Of a stretch of 64,000 bases of DNA, positions 42,506 through 53,164 are shown piece after piece (the stretch's first letter is position 1; each line of letters begins with the position of its first letter). This stretch comes from Plasmodium malariae (Eukaryota > Apicomplexa > Aconoidasida > Haemosporida > Plasmodiidae), in contig NC_041784.1 of NCBI RefSeq assembly GCF_900090045.1, positions 162,501 through 226,500 on the forward strand, in the 5' to 3' direction. Made by a program: the position numbers and the translations under genes. Under the pieces are notes generated by a model. The model saw only the letters and a program-made list of their open reading frames with translations, had not been told where the DNA came from and did not search any database.

Positions 42506-45500
42506 TTATGAAAAAAAACCTTTTAAGACAATATTTTTTGGTGAAAAAGAAATTGGGAATGAATGTAAGGATAAATTTAAGCTTACCTTTTCTTCTAAAT
42601 TTATTGTAGCATTAAACAATATTTGTAAAATTTTAAATCTTAAATTATTATAAAAATGCATACATTTAAAAGATATTGTTGGATTTTCGCTTTCACATAA
42701 CTTTGACAATAAATTTACAAAGGAGTATATATTTGGTATGGTCCTCCTCATAATTTTTTTCCCATACTTATCATACTTTTTCTTATAATTATTAAATTCA
42801 CTGATATTGTCATCTTCATTGATGTCAGGGTTATACTGTAATTTATTATCATGATAGCAATTATAAGTACCTTTAGTAGAACTATTTCCTTTTAAATTTG
42901 CATGATCTCTTTCCTTCGAGCAACTAAAAGGATAATCAGTATAATTATTCCTGGTATGATCAGTAATATTATTTGTATCAAAATTAGTAATGCCCCTATA
43001 TGAATTTTCCATGTCCGTAGTTGTATAACTTTTATATTTTGGTGCACACATATCTTCCACATGATCACCAGTGATATAGTTCATACATGAGTAGTAATTT
43101 TTATTGTAAATATAATTATTAACTTCATTCATTATTATATTATTTTTAAAATCAAATATATATTTTCTTAACTCACTATATTTTGTATAACAGCAAGAAC
43201 ATATGAGAAAGGGAATTTTTTCATTGATACATTTTTTTAAGGTGTAATCAGTCAATCCTCCACAGCAGTGTAAACCAACAATTAAATCAATTTTATATTT
43301 TTTAAAATCAAAATATAATATTGATTCATGCATAATGACAACATTCTTAATTTTGTTCGTATAAACTTTAATAAAACAACTAAAAAGAGAATTCACATTG
43401 ATATCTAATATTATTACTAAAACATTTTTAAAAACTAAGGAAATGTAAATACCCAAATCACCTTTCCCTCCACCTACATCTAAAACGCAGTAATCATATG
43501 TCAAATTATTTTGTCTAAAATTGTAATTTATTTCATCTAATACATATGTGTTATTATTTTGCTCCTTTTCAAGGTTATTATATTCTCTCTCGTCATAGTT
43601 AACTCTACAGATGTCACTAGTAAAATAATTACTATTTATATTCTCCTCATCCGATCTTTTACAATTCGGATTCTCTTTAATTTGTGTATCAGTAGTATTA
43701 TCTAAATACAAATCTCTGATATTGTAAAATTCTATATTAGACCAACTGGAGTTTTCAAAAATATGTACATTCTTTTTGGTACATACTTCAATGTTATTTT
43801 CTACCTTTCTTATATTTTTCTCATTAACTAATTTATCATTTTTTTCAATAAATAATTTTAGAAATTCTAAATAATTTTCAAAAAAGATACTATTGCTCTC
43901 AATATATTTGTTAACCAAATGACGGGACCATAAAATAATGTCTTCATGACAAAATATTGGATCATTTAAATTTCCTTTTTTTATTTCTTTAAATAAATTT
44001 TTTATGTGATTAATCATCCAGTGTATTTGTGGAACTTTTTTATTATTCATATAGGACATTATATCTTTCTTTTTCTTTTTCTTTTTTTTTTTTTGTTTTT
44101 CTTTTGTCCTTCTATAATAATTTCTTCTTTTTTATTATCATTTGGTAAATGATCATTAAATATATCAATGTTAAAATATTTAAGTAAATTTTTGCTGCTC
44201 TGTATATCATTCATGTTACATTTAAATTCACTAGGGTGTATTGTAAACACTTTAGGTATAATATCAATAATTTTAATTATAAAAATTTCAAAATTATTCA
44301 TCTTCTGATTACATATGCTCTTGTAATCTTTATTTTTATACACTATATTTAATATGTATTTTTTTTTTCTCTCTTCGTCATAATAAATACTATGAATGTA
44401 ATCTTCCTTTACCTGTAAACTTCTACATACTGTTAGTGTAGAAAAGTAACTATTTTCAAATAATTTCAAAAGTTCGCTAATATTAAAGTATTCGTAGTTT
44501 ACCTATTAAAAAAATATATACATATATACATATTAAAAACTATATCATAAATTACTGCTTTTTATGGGGATATTAGATCACAAAACAATGAATGGGGGAA
44601 AAAAAAATTTATACGGAAAAACCTACTCACAATAGATGCATACCCATTACACACTTTTTTCTTAAATATGTTTACTTCATATATACAATATAACTATGTA
44701 CATATGCATAAATGTATAAGCGAAATATGAATTTATATACATGAAAATAATGTTGCAACTTTGCATCTTTTCCATATAAAGAATTTTATTATGTCATCTT
44801 TCTTTTTACTTTTAATAAATAAGAAGAAAATACTAATATGGATTTCTCATTGGTATTTGTTCGTGCAGGAAGACCTATAATGTATATCCACGAATCTGTT
44901 TTAATAACTTTACTTATAATTTCATGCTTTATATATTCATTTATTAATATTAATGAAATATTATTTTTATCGTCATTTATATTATCTTGTCTACTGGTAG
45001 ATATTTGAGCGTTTTCACGAAGCTCCTTCAAGATACTATAAGATTGATTACATAAATGAATGGAATGAAACAGAGAATTCTTAACTAACATTTCCTCGTT
45101 TTCTGCTTTATACTCCTTATGTCCATTGTTTAACAAATATGACTGGTATAAAACAAACTTTTCTTCATCAATGTAAAAGTCTTTACTAATTACTAACTGG
45201 ATGTTACTATCTCTTGTGTGGGCATTTTCATTAAAAGTATTTTTTATGAAGTAAAAGCCACTTCCATATTTATTATGGCCACTATATATATAACTGTCTT
45301 CATTTTTAGATGTATCATCCTTACTATTATAATTCAGAATTTGATGTTTATAAAAAACGATATTTTTACATTCTTTTTCATTATCTTTCAAAATAGTGTC
45401 ACAAAAAAACAATAACTTCCCATGTTTTCTCACATTTTTAACCTTACAAATTAAATGAACTAACTCTTTAAAATTATAATTAAAGTTTTTGGGTAAACTG

Positions 45501-45586
45501 CTTAATATATCAAAACGTGCTTCTACCTCATTGTAAATGTTTATTTCGTTCTCTATAATATTTATTATATTCTTACTTTCACTCAT
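42506..45586 (-). CDS. GSTCD/METTL25-like methyltransferase, two exons, with an apparent frameshift at an A13 run
   Basis: Model: exon 1 is 44810-45586 (259 codons) and the intron is 44503-44809 (donor AAA|GTAAAAAG, acceptor TTTTTTTAATAG). Exon 2 runs from 44502 to 42506. Exon 2 is interrupted: one frame ends at the TAA around 44060-44062 after a Lys/Arg-rich stretch, and the next frame begins at the ATG overlapping it at 44059. One extra base, or a -1 slip, in the T13 (A13 in mRNA) run at 44082-44094 joins them seamlessly. The C-terminal part has methyltransferase motif I (VLDVGGGKGDLGIYIS), VGLHCCGGLTDYTLKKC and FLICSCCYTKY, as in the Methyltransf_32 family (GSTCD, METTL25), thought to act on RNA. 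Exon 1 (KNVRKHGKLLFFCDTI) recalls an OB-fold. A canonical donor (AAG|GTAAGC at 42587/42586) may remove the last 27 residues. Total length is about 920 residues. Confidence 0.7.
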
Positions 45587-46550
45587 CTTTTGTATGCTAC
45601 TTAATTCATGTAATTACACCAATTCCAATACTATCTAACTTATTTGTGGATTTCTTTACTATTTATGAGATCTACATGCATGTGATTTTAATCGAGTTCA
45701 CTTTTACTCAACCGTTTTTACAAATAGTAATGTACTGTTTAATATAAAAATGGACTAAAAAAATACCAACTAAATTGTTAAGCGAACAAAATTCCTGCAT
45801 GTAAAATTCGTTTCTATCGCATAAAGAAATCTATAGATACATTAAATCCCCATATATGTACTTATTAATGTGGATTCATTATATACTCATTTTCACATAT
45901 ACACACCATATATAATAATATATGTATATACATATACATAAATATGGGGATATATTTAAATCTTTAAATATAAATATGCATATTGGGGGAATTTTCCTTC
46001 CATTTCATTAAACTTATAAAACGAATAGTTACGAATAAAAATTAGGGGGGGAAATAAATTAAAAATAAAAAGGAAAATAAATAAAAAAATGGAAAGAAAA
46101 ATAAGAAAAAAGAAAACTGTTTTAAAACGAAGAGTTTATACATAAATGGAATATAATGTTGCACGAATATTTCTTTTTGTTAAAAAAAAAAAAAAAAAAA
46201 AAAATTAAAAAAACAAAATGACAATAAAATTAATAAAAACGAAGTTCATAAAAACGAAGTTCATAAAAACGAAGTTCATAAAAATGAAGTTCATAAAAAC
46301 GAAGTTCATAAAAACAAAGTTCATAAAAACAAAGTTCATAAAAAAAGTTAATGAAAAAGTATAGCAGGAACAGCAAAAAATAGCATATTAACAAACTACG
46401 TTAAAATTGTAAAGCATAATGAAAAGAACACTATCATTTCCCCCTCCCCCCACCAAGATACATATTATATGCGCAATCACTCATAATTTAAAAACAAAAA
46501 AGAAGGTGAAACTAATATAAATAAAAAGAAAGCACTTTTAACAATTTTTA
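45587..46550. other. Divergent intergenic region with a minisatellite
   Basis: Nearly 1 kb between the methyltransferase (-) and FAM50 (+) starts. It includes an A24-type run near 46181-46204 and a 15-bp tandem repeat at 46233-46349. It probably serves as a two-way promoter. No coding signal was found. Confidence 0.5.
46233..46349. repeat. 15-bp minisatellite, about 7.8 copies
   Basis: Head-to-tail units of ATAAAAACGAAGTTC run from 46233 to 46337, followed by a partial copy. The first three and the fifth are identical. The fourth has T for C, and the last two full copies have A for G in the CGAAG core. It lies about 200 bp upstream of the FAM50 start. Confidence 0.95.
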
Positions 46551-48095
46551 ATGAAAGTTATGAATATGAATTTTAGAAAACCCGATAATACCGCTGATTT
46601 AATTGATAGTATTATAAATAGCGAAAATGGAAAAGTTCAAAAATACGTTTTAGAAAGAAAAAGAAAAGAAAAGGAATTTCTGGAGCAGAAGGAAAACATA
46701 AAAAAGAAATCATTAATGGCTCCAAAACTAAATCAGATGTTTGTTAAAAATAAAAATGAAGATGATAAATTAATTAGTGAAACTGTTGGTCTTAGGACCG
46801 TTCACGAGTATAAAAAAATAAAGGATGAAATTTATAGTAATAAAAAGGATACCACTTCGAATGAAAACATCAAGAGGGATATATATAGCAAACATAAACA
46901 TTTTAAATTATCCTTCTTCTCTGATGATGAGGAAGAAGATGCAGCATTAGACGAAGATGCCAATTCAAAGGTGGATGGAGAGATAGACGAAAAAACATCT
47001 CAAGGAGAAAAGTTGAAAGAACAAGAAGAAGAAGAAGAACAAAACAACCAACCAACTTTCAATGAGTTAAATGGCACCTCTAACGATGAGGAAAACGGCA
47101 AAAATGACTGTGATAAAAATTTACAAAAAGATAATACAGAAAAAAATGATAAAGCAAAAAACGAGACAGTAACATATAGTAACAAAACGCAAACAAAATA
47201 TGAAAAGAAAAACAACTTCAAAAAAATTATGAAAGATCCAACTATAAATACATCCTTTTTAAAAGATAAAGAACGAGATGAAAAAATAGAATTAAAAAAA
47301 AAAGAGTTAAGAGAATTATATTTTAAATTAGAAAACGAACAAAAAGAAAAAGTTATAGAAATAACTTATTCCTACTATGATGGTTCTGGCCATAGAAGAA
47401 AAATTTCAGTTAAACAAAAAACAACTATAGGACAGTTTATAAACAAATGTGTTGATAATTTAAAAAATGAGTTTATTCATTTAAGGTCTGCATCTTGTGA
47501 AACATTAATTTTTGTAAAAGAGGATATTATTCTTCCAAATTATTTAACATTTTATGAATTAATTAAAAATAAAGCTCAAGGAAAAACAGGACCATTATTT
47601 TCTTTTGACGCAGTGGAAAATTTATCAGGAATTACGGATATAAGAAAAGAAAAGACAGATGTAAGTAAAAAAAAATAATAATAAATAATTATAATAATAT
47701 GTTCAACTCGGAAATGTTGTGAGGCTTGCGTGTTAAAATAAAATGAGCTTATTGTATTGCAGTGTTCCGTGAAACGTACACGTACATGAAAAAAAATACA
47801 TGAAAATGTTATTCTGTCCATTTATAAATATGCAAATAAATTGGTGTTCACGTACATATCTGTATAAACATGCCAATGCTTGTTTAATATAATTTCATGC
47901 ACAAAATAGTTTTACAAATTAAAATAATATCTATTTATTTTATATTTTTAATTTCAGACTCACGCGGGTAAGTTAGTAGAAAAAAAGTGGTATGAAAAAA
48001 ATAAGCATATATTTCCTGCCTCTAAGTGGGAAATTTATAAGCCCTTGAAAACGTACACAACTAGCTATACAGATCTGTTTAATAATTTCATATAG
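46551..48095 (+). CDS. FAM50/XAP5 family spliceosomal protein, two exons
   Basis: Model: exon 1 is 46551-47660 and exon 2 is 47958-48095, with an intron of 297 nt (donor GAT|GTAAGT, acceptor TAATTTCAG), phase 0, 415 residues. The C-terminal half aligns with human FAM50A almost throughout. It has [20 protein letters not shown] (about 265-285), [19 protein letters not shown] (about 307-326), KTGPLFSFD, and from exon 2 [20 protein letters not shown] then ASKWE. The N-terminal part is a charged coiled coil ([20 protein letters not shown]) followed by [11 protein letters not shown], again as in FAM50. FAM50A is a component of spliceosomal C complexes in human. The middle is Glu/Asn-rich. An unspliced reading would stop five residues after the donor and lose the most conserved block, so the second exon is well supported. 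Confidence 0.9.
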
Positions 48096-48266
48096 AGTAT
48101 CATTTTTTTTTTTTTTTTTTGTAATTACTTGTCTATTAGTTATATAAATTATGCATTTCTCCTCTTTTTTTTTTTTCCTCCTCCGTTCACTTTTTTAAGT
48201 ACAACATGACCAATATCTGTAATTTGACAAATTAAAAACATTAAGCATCATTTCATTGTTTAGTTA

Positions 48267-48427
48267 TTAATTAAATGTACTACTTATTTTTCCAACTAAA
48301 ATAAATAATTTTCGTTTCATCCTTGCATTATAGTAAAAATGAGCAATTTGAATATATTTATGTGCGTATGTAGGTATTTACACATATAAATATATTATGA
48401 TTGCTCAGCTGATATGCATACACATAG

Positions 48428-48464
<37 letters not shown>

Positions 48465-51400
48465 TATGTATAAATTAATACTTGGGAATAGTTGAAAAAA
48501 TTCCTGATTTTTTCTGTCCACATTTTTATCTAAACGTCTGAGCTTGTACAAAAACGTGTTAATATGTTTTTGCTCATAATTTTCATCATATATCATTTTG
48601 TTTTTATCAACTTCATTTATTTTATATTTTTCTCTAATTCGGTTAGCAATGCATTCTCTGATGTAAACCTAAAAAATGGTAAAATTTGTAATCCCATATA
48701 AAACGAGTTTTAACATTTTTTTGATGCTATAAATGTGGTTTTTAAATAATAGTTCAGTTTGATTTAGTGCATAATTAAAAAAAATTTAGCGCTTATTAAA
48801 AACGCTTTCCTACACATTTTTAAAGTTTTATGTAGTATACAAAATTACGCTAGCTTTTTTGTAGAAGTTATAAAAGTACAGTAACATATTAGAAGCAATT
48901 AAAAAAATGAAACGAAGAATACTATTTAATAAAAAACGTGTATTAAGTTGTATCTTGTTTAATTGTGGCTATCGCATTTGCTTTCACCATTATAATTATC
49001 GTTAATTTTAATTTTTATTTTTTTTTGCTGTCACTAGTCTTGTTTCTTTATAGTTTCAATTATCGTCCTGCTTCTTACTATTTTTTTCTTTTTTACTTAC
49101 ATCTTTAAAGCATCTAAGATTTCTAACAATGTCTGTGAACACAGATATCATTTCTGATCTAAATAAGAAATAATTTCCTTTGAAGACTTGTTTGTAAATA
49201 CATATCGCTTTTGTTATGAACCTATCAATCGCTGTTTTCTGAATTTCAATATAACCTAAAAAATAAATATATGTTGAAATAAAAGTAGCGATCCTTTTTT
49301 CTTATCGCTTTGCAAATATAGTACATATATGTAAGTATATATATGTATATATGTACATATGCATATACACATATACCCATACACACACATATGCATGCAA
49401 ACACAATATGAGTGTAAGTTTTCTTTGCATTCTTTTTAGCCTAAACCATTCTCAAATAAAAAGTTGTATATTTTGACGTGGGGATTATTTGTTCTTAAAC
49501 GAATTATATGATTTATATTTTTCGTAATAAATAATAACTGAATAATCGTTTCTGCAATGAATGGGGATATTAAAACACACGAATGATAGATGTAGCCTAT
49601 GTCCTTCTTTGATATAGCTCTACGAGGTTTCTTCGAAAGAAAAAAAAAAAAAAAAAAAAACATAAAAAGATAAGTGTATCATTTAGGTCATGCTTTTTTG
49701 TTACATTTGTTCGAATATATACCATTTGTTATTTACGTATTTTTTTTTTTTTTTTTTTTTTTTCTTTTGTTCTCTGTCATTCTTACACACCATTGTTACA
49801 ACTTCGTAATTTTTCAAAAAGACCTCATCGATGTGCCTTTTCGAAAAATCTGTCGTACCCTCATCAAAATGGAACAAATTTACGTTCATTTTATTTTTCA
49901 AATAATAATAAAAATAGAAATTAACGGTTAATGAATTATCCATATTTTCTCTATTTTCTGTAGTAGAACCGTCTTTTTTTATCCTCACATATTTTGCATA
50001 AAAGCTAAAATAAGAAAATACATCTCTCAACATGAAATATAAATAATAGAGTAATATAAATGTATAAATAAACAAGGTAGAGAAAGAAAGAATTATCCTT
50101 AACACAATATGATACGTTATTATTCTTAATTGTTCTAACTGTATACTTAAAAAAAATAAAAACATGAAAAAAAAACTCTCCAATTTGATATTATAATTCT
50201 TCACTTTAATATGAGGATTAACGAACATAGATAAACAAATAAAAAAAAGAAAGAAGAAAGACAAAAAAATAAGGAAACTTAAATGATCAGGTAGTCGCAT
50301 TATACATAAAAACAAAATATTGATTAACAATATTTTAAGTATATAATAATAATATTTGTTTTGTTTACATAAAAATGTATAAAACCCATACATATATTTA
50401 TATTTATAATTTCTTTTTAAAGAACGTGGTGTTCTAAAAATGGATATAAAAATTATTAAGTAAGATAAAAAACAAAAACAAGAAATGATTGGTAGACCCA
50501 TTAATTTAGTAACTTTTAAATGTAATTCATCATAACACACTGTTGACGTATCATAATAAGATATATTATAATTAAATAAACCAATACATATATAAGAGGA
50601 AAGAAAAATAAACATTATAGAAGAGTTACCAATATATAAAGTAATATGTATATATTGATAATAATATATTTGAAGAGATGTTTTGAAAAAGTCTATAACA
50701 TCACTATTATAAAAAAAAATTGCATTTACATATTTGTGAAAAGTATAATTAGGTAGAAATAATGGATAGATATATTCATCCTTAAAATTTTCAAGTATAT
50801 ACTTTTTGATTCTCTTTATTTTGTTATTATTTAAGGATTCACTTTTATTTCCCCTTTCCTCTAATATCATATTTTTTGCTCCTTTTCTCAAGTACAAAAA
50901 TATAAAATTAAACACTAGGGTAAAACAAGTAAACAAAAATACTATCCACACGAAAACAAGTATTTGTAACATGTATATTTTGGAACGATTACTATAAAAA
51001 TGAAAACAGTCTAATTTAATAAAGTGTAAGAAATTTAAATGAACGATTTTAATTAAATCATAAAAAGCATTATGCAAATAAATATTCAAAAAATAATGAG
51101 CTTTTAAGTTCCCCTTATGTAGGTATAATCCCCCTTTGTTCTCTTTTTCGTATAAAGTATAATTCTCCCTCTCATTTTCTGTTAAATCATTTGAAAAACT
51201 TAGCAACAAAATGAGAGATAAATAAAACATAAATTCACGAAAATAATGCAAAAAATATATTGTTCCCTTTTCATAAATGTCAAAATGATAAAAGTAAAGA
51301 CTAATATTTATGCATTTAAATAACACCATGAAAAAAATTAAAGATAGGATACAATAAATCATAGTAATGAATATAATAAATATAATATGATAACATTTCT

Positions 51401-51977
51401 TACATTTAGCATATTTTACATATATATTTTTGTAATAATTTTTTATACAATTATTACATATAAAACCTTCATTCTTTTCTGCACATTTTCCACAAGTATC
51501 TAAACAAACATAGGGTCTTTTGCAATAAATATACATGTTATTCATAAATGGGTAAATGTTCTTTTTCTTTTGTTTTACAGAACATCTATCAAAATTTTTA
51601 AAGGATATTTCATTTTTATGTTTAAAAAATGATTCTAAATTATCTACATGCAATTCATTTAAGTTCTTTTTACAATAGAAATGGTTGTTTATATAAGAGC
51701 ACAAGTCGCACCTATTACCTACGTAATCTAAATAGTAATTATTATCACATGTGCAGTCATAAATAAATTTGGATGTTCTTTTTTTATTAAAACTAGACGG
51801 GGGACAACTAAAACAACTCTCCGAATTCCTATGACTTGAATAGCTGTCTTCTTCACATACATAACATTTATTATTCTTAAAATATTCACCATAATTGCAA
51901 AAATTAAATGAACTTGACACAAATACTGGCAAACAGCTTATTATAGCATAAGAGAAAAATGCATACCATATACTCAT
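48267..51977 (-). CDS. Cys-rich polytopic membrane protein, probably five exons
   Basis: Exon 1 (about 49791-51977) encodes ~729 residues. It starts with a signal peptide (MSIWYAFFSYAIISCLPVFV). A Cys-rich ectodomain follows (about 26-185; CYVCEEDSYSSHRNSESCFS, then CLDTCGKCAEK, ICNNCIK), like GCC2/GCC3 or ephrin-receptor-like modules. About nine membrane segments lie between residues 200 and 660. Reading on past 49791 gives only a short polylysine tail to a stop at 49701. Downstream on the same strand lie phase-matched exons 49447-49630, 49101-49255 and 48482-48668, plus a tentative 48267-48295. Together they add about 184 soluble residues (KPRRAISKKDIGYIYHSCVL, then YIEIQKTAIDRFITKA). They have no start codon of their own, so I attach them as a cytosolic tail, for 913 residues in all. 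The first donor (GTGTGT) is weak. Function unknown; a channel or receptor is possible. Confidence 0.62.
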
Positions 51978-52490
51978 TGTACAAATTAACTGCAGTTATA
52001 TATAGTTTTCATAAATTTTGAAAAAGTGAAATTATTTAAAAATAGGCTAAAAGTAAATGTAGAAAAAAAAGGCATAAATTTTGTACCATACTATGTAATA
52101 ATTAAGAATTCTTTTTCTTTGAGTACAAAAATATATTGTACTTTTTTTTTTTTTTTTTCAAATATAAATAATTATGTTCCCAAAAGTGTTATAATACTCA
52201 AATACACACTTTAAAAAATAAAAATATGTTCTTCCTTTTTTTTTCTCCTCCTTTTCACTATTAAACACCATTAATTTAAAAAATAATTTTTCTTTTTTCC
52301 TCCCCCCCCACTTTAATTTTTATATTTATTATTTCTGCTGTTTCGGATAGAATTATAAAAATAGCTTTAAATAAAAACGCTGTTAATTTTTTCCCCTTCA
52401 TTTATCTTATTATTTCTTCGTTTATCTTTCACTTGTACTTAATTTATTTGCACCCTTACTCAAAGGACAAATGGGAACACTGTCAAGTTT
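51978..52490. other. Short spacer between two minus-strand genes
   Basis: About 510 bp between the start of the Cys-rich membrane protein and the end of the 93-residue gene. It contains T/A homopolymers and a C-run near 52303-52310. It is presumably the promoter of the Cys-rich gene. Confidence 0.5.
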
Positions 52491-53078
52491 TTAAGCGTTT
52501 AATTCTTTATAATCAAAGCCCAAATGAACTATATTAAAGAAGGAAAAAAAAAAGAAAACCACTACCCAACAATTCTCACAAAAAAAAATTACGAATTACC
52601 TTTTTTCTTAGCTAAGACTCCTAGTCTCATTAAATTGTAGATACTTAATGCGCTAAAATTATCTTCAAGCATATTTAAATGAGAAAAAGTACATATATAT
52701 ATATATATGTATATAAGTACCTATACACGTTTGTATATATGTGTATAGGTTCGTACCACTTGCAAGCATACTATTTATATAGATTTGCCTCTGCCTTTGT
52801 TGCATTGAATGCCAAAAAAAATAGCCCATGAGGTAAATAATATATCTTATAATCCTTTCAATCTTCGTACATTGCAACGTGAAAAAAAAATTAAATGTAG
52901 AAAATATTAAAATTAAATGAAAATAAAAAAAGATATAAATAAAGCAAAACATATTTAGCATATTGGGATTCTTCTTTTTTAACTTCATTCTTTTCGTAAT
53001 TACGAATTCTCCCTGTTTTTTTAAAGAATAAAAAAATATTAACTCATGTTTGTCCTTGTGTATAACTTTTTTATGCAT
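52491..53078 (-). CDS. 93-residue single-pass protein of unknown function, four exons
   Basis: Hand-built model. Exons are 53004-53078, 52757-52862, 52600-52662 and 52491-52528 (282 nt), with introns of 141, 94 and 71 nt. All phases agree and all sites are GT/AG. The product begins MHKKVIHKDKHELIFFYSLK. It has one hydrophobic helix (about 29-43, RIIRYIIYLMGYFFW) followed by HSMQQRQRQIYINSMLASD. It ends NFSALSIYNLMRLGVLAKKK then VHLGFDYKELNA. Exons 2 to 4 have balanced composition and the strongest coding look; exon 1 is less certain. I do not recognise the family. The size and single helix would fit a small organellar inner-membrane subunit, which is a guess. Its start is only 86 bp from the divergent helical-repeat gene. 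Confidence 0.6.
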
Positions 53079-53164
53079 TTCTCTATAAAAGGAATTCCCT
53101 CATTATTAAACATGAGAAAAGTAACACCCAACTACTATTTTATAATTAATTTTTCATCTGAAAA

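Noticed and set aside
49674..49931. Plus-strand frame over the T23 tract
   Set aside because: Antisense to the membrane protein's exon end and intron, with homopolymer composition.
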